Source of the DNA: CAZXPA01 sp964642485
GTDB lineage: Bacteria; Patescibacteriota; Patescibacteriia; UBA2591; UBA6264
DNA length: 20,584 nt
Direction: 5' to 3'
Assembly (NCBI GenBank): GCA_964642485.1
Contig: CAZXPA010000006.1
Span: 1-20,584 of the forward strand
The notes under the pieces: generated by a model
Seen by the model: the letters and a program-made list of their open reading frames with translations, nothing else
What the model was told of the DNA's origin: nothing
Database searches by the model: none
Position numbers and translations under genes: made by a program
Shown: positions 18,753-20,584 of the stretch, piece after piece
Numbering within the stretch: the first letter of the stretch is position 1
Layout of the letters: the number at the start of each line of letters is the position of its first letter

Positions 18753-20544
18753 TAATATAAGAAAAAGTTTTTTAGATTTTTTTAAGAAAAAGGGCCACCA
18801 AATAGTTCCCTCAGCCTCTTTAATTCCCGCAGACCCAACTGCTCTTTTTACTTCAGCTGGAATGCAGCAGTTTGTTACTTATTTAAGCGGTGAGGTTGAG
18901 CCCCCTTATCAGCGGGCTTGTTCTGTGCAGAAATGTTTCCGCACCTCTGATGTTGATGAGGTTGGTGATGAATTCCATCATACTTTTTTTGAAATGTTAG
19001 GCAATTGGTCATTTGGTGAGTATTTTAAAGAGGAGGCAATTGCCTGGGCCTTAGAGTTATTAGTTGATAATTATAATTTATCAAAGGATAAACTCTGGGT
19101 CAGTATTTTTAAAGGTTCATCCGCCGGACAGGCGGGAGAAAAAGGTCTTCCTAGAGACAATGAAGCAGAAAAAATTTGGCAGAAAAATGGTATCCCTGAG
19201 AAAAAAATTAAAGAATTTGGCTTAGAAGATAATTTTTGGGGGCCAGTTGGGGCAACTGGTCCTTGTGGTCCTTGTTCAGAGATATATTATGATCGAGGAA
19301 AAGATTTTCAACAAAGAAAATGTAATTTACCTAATTGCGGCCCTAATTGTAATTGTGGAAGGTTTGTTGAGGTTTGGAATTTAGTTTTTATGGAATACAA
19401 TAAAACAGAAAAAGGGGAGTACAAAAAATTGCTAGCCCAAAACGTTGACACTGGTGCGGGGTTAGAAAGATTAGCCTGTGTGCTGCAGAATAAATTATCA
19501 GATTATGAAACAGATTTATTTTTGCCTTTAATGAAAGAAATTAAAAAGATCTCTAATTCTCAAGAGTCTGAAGAAACGAGCAGGGCGGCACGCATTATTG
19601 CTGATCATCTCCGCGGAGCTTGCTTTTTAATTGCCGACGGGGTTTTGTCTGGCAAAGAAGATCGCGGCTATATCCTGCGACAGATTATCAGAAGGGCAAT
19701 GAGATTTGGTCGCTTGCTGGCAATGGACAGAAAGTTTTTAATCCCTTTGGCTCAGATAGTGATTAGTCAATACAGAGATGTTTATCCAGAGCTGGAAAGC
19801 AGGAGAAATGATATTTTAACTATTATTCAAAAAGAGGAAGAGAAATTTACCAAAACCTTAAATCAGGGGTTAAAAAAGTTTAAAAAGCTTGTTCGAGAGA
19901 CTTTAAAACAAAAGAAAAAAGTTCTTGATTCAAAAACAGTTTTTCATTTATATGACACTTATGGTTTTCCTTTTGAATTAACTAAAGAAATGGCTGAGGA
20001 GAAAAATCTTAAAGTAGATGAAAAAGCTTTTCAAAAGGATTTTGAGCATCACAGAGAAGTATCGAGAGCCGGGGCTAAGAAAAAATTTGGCGGGGTTGGT
20101 GAATGGGGAGAAAAGGTTGCCCCTCATCATACAGCCACTCATCTTTTGCATCAAGTTTTGCGCCAGGTTTTAGGTGAGCATGTTCAGCAGGCAGGCTCTG
20201 ATTTAACTCCTGAAAGATTAAGATTTGATTTTACTCATCTTAAAAAATTAACTGAAGAGGAAATTAAAAAAGTTGAGGAAATTGTTAACCAGAAAATTAA
20301 ACAGGGTTTAGAAGTAGAAATGGAAGAGATGCCTTATGAACAGGCAATTAAAAAAGGAGCCTTAGCTTTTTTTAAAGAAAAATATCCTAAGACAGTTAAG
20401 GTTTACTCAATTGAAGATTTTTCTAAAGAAATTTGTGCTGGGCCTCATGTCAAAAATACTAAAGAAATTGGTGAGTTTAAAATTGTTAAAGAACAGGCTA
20501 GTGGAGCGGGGGTAAGAAGAATAAGGGCAATAATTAAGACATGA
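18742..20544 (+). CDS. alaS: Compact alanine-tRNA ligase lacking C-Ala
   Basis: AlaRS charges tRNA-Ala and hydrolyses mischarged Ser or Gly. The catalytic part is complete: FTSAGMQQF (36-44), the C194/C199/C203/C205 cluster and EVWNLVFMEYN (210-220). The editing part has HHTATHLLH (462-470) and CAGPHV (C565, H569). The protein is 600 residues against about 875. It lacks the DHHA1/C-Ala domain and the roughly 100-residue beta-barrel that normally comes before HxxxH. In that region it runs directly from EFGGVGEWGEK-like sequence to the zinc motif. The CxGPH form is more like ThrRS than the AlaRS CGGTH. The TGA lies in a family D repeat. Confidence 0.96.
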   Translation: MRSDNIRKSFLDFFKKKGHQIVPSASLIPADPTALFTSAGMQQFVTYLSGEVEPPYQRACSVQKCFRTSDVDEVGDEFHHTFFEMLGNWSFGEYFKEEAIAWALELLVDNYNLSKDKLWVSIFKGSSAGQAGEKGLPRDNEAEKIWQKNGIPEKKIKEFGLEDNFWGPVGATGPCGPCSEIYYDRGKDFQQRKCNLPNCGPNCNCGRFVEVWNLVFMEYNKTEKGEYKKLLAQNVDTGAGLERLACVLQNKLSDYETDLFLPLMKEIKKISNSQESEETSRAARIIADHLRGACFLIADGVLSGKEDRGYILRQIIRRAMRFGRLLAMDRKFLIPLAQIVISQYRDVYPELESRRNDILTIIQKEEEKFTKTLNQGLKKFKKLVRETLKQKKKVLDSKTVFHLYDTYGFPFELTKEMAEEKNLKVDEKAFQKDFEHHREVSRAGAKKKFGGVGEWGEKVAPHHTATHLLHQVLRQVLGEHVQQAGSDLTPERLRFDFTHLKKLTEEEIKKVEEIVNQKIKQGLEVEMEEMPYEQAIKKGALAFFKEKYPKTVKVYSIEDFSKEICAGPHVKNTKEIGEFKIVKEQASGAGVRRIRAIIKT

Positions 20545-20584
20545 GAACATGGGAACATGGGAACATTGTAACATAAAGATATAT
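20539..20584. repeat. Family D left arm after alaS (cut by window end)
   Basis: Words ACATGAGA, ACATGGGA, ACATGGGA and ACATTGTA follow each other from inside the alaS stop codon. They match the left arm of the rpsH-rplF element, including the final ACATTGT(A/G)ACAT. The right arm, if present, lies beyond the window. This copy shows that the family is not tied to ribosomal genes. Confidence 0.7.

Noticed and set aside
18742..20544. alaS as a truncated pseudogene
   Set aside because: The catalytic motifs and all four zinc/editing residues are intact, the ORF is open throughout, and the end falls at a natural domain border. Loss of C-Ala is more likely real.

Overview
This 20.6-kb, AT-rich window carries the S10/spc ribosomal-protein operon of what is most likely a Candidate Phyla Radiation (Patescibacteria) bacterium, probably of the Parcubacteria group. 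The evidence is: rpmD (L30) is absent between rpsE and rplO, a known CPR trait; S14 is the short zinc-binding form; AlaRS is very compact and lacks its C-terminal domain; and L22, L23 and S10 carry lysine-rich tails. The assignment rests on gene content and protein features seen here, not on a database search.

Layout, all on the + strand. Positions 173-1378 hold tuf. Positions 1471-12456 hold rpsJ-rplC-rplD-rplW-rplB-rpsS-rplV-rpsC-rplP-rpmC-rpsQ-rplN-rplX-rplE-rpsN-rpsH-rplF-rplR-rpsE-rplO, followed by secY (12511-13788) and map (13817-14578). The usual adk and the infA-rpmJ-rpsM-rpsK-rpsD-rpoA-rplQ tail do not follow. Instead come ruvX, a WecA/TagO-like phospho-glycosyltransferase, a VirD4/TraD-like ATPase with a zinc ribbon, a flippase-like multispanning membrane protein, and a compact alaS. 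The first part supplies ribosomal proteins, EF-Tu, the SecY channel and N-terminal Met removal. The second part mixes housekeeping genes with cell-surface functions.

The most unusual feature lies between the genes. Although a few junctions are tight (rplC/rplD 2 nt, rplP/rpmC overlapping, rplF/rplR 10 nt, rpsE/rplO 3 nt), most ribosomal spacers are 54-262 nt long and are filled with inverted-repeat elements. Their arms are often tandem copies of short words, frequently 8 nt long. At least five sequence families recur at different junctions. The left arm commonly touches or includes the stop codon of the upstream gene, and the right arm usually ends at or close to the next start codon. Two families also occur outside the ribosomal genes, at the ATPase/flippase junction and after alaS, so they are probably dispersed through the genome. 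No transposase is present.

Other candidates worth checking are a 28-codon leader ORF overlapping rplW by ATGA, with two competing RNA pairings around the rplW start; an attenuator-like structure before rplC; a consensus promoter that would give a leaderless ATPase mRNA; a four-cysteine insertion in EF-Tu; and an AlaRS that has lost both the barrel part of its editing module and its C-Ala domain. No stretch longer than 300 bases lacks a gene.
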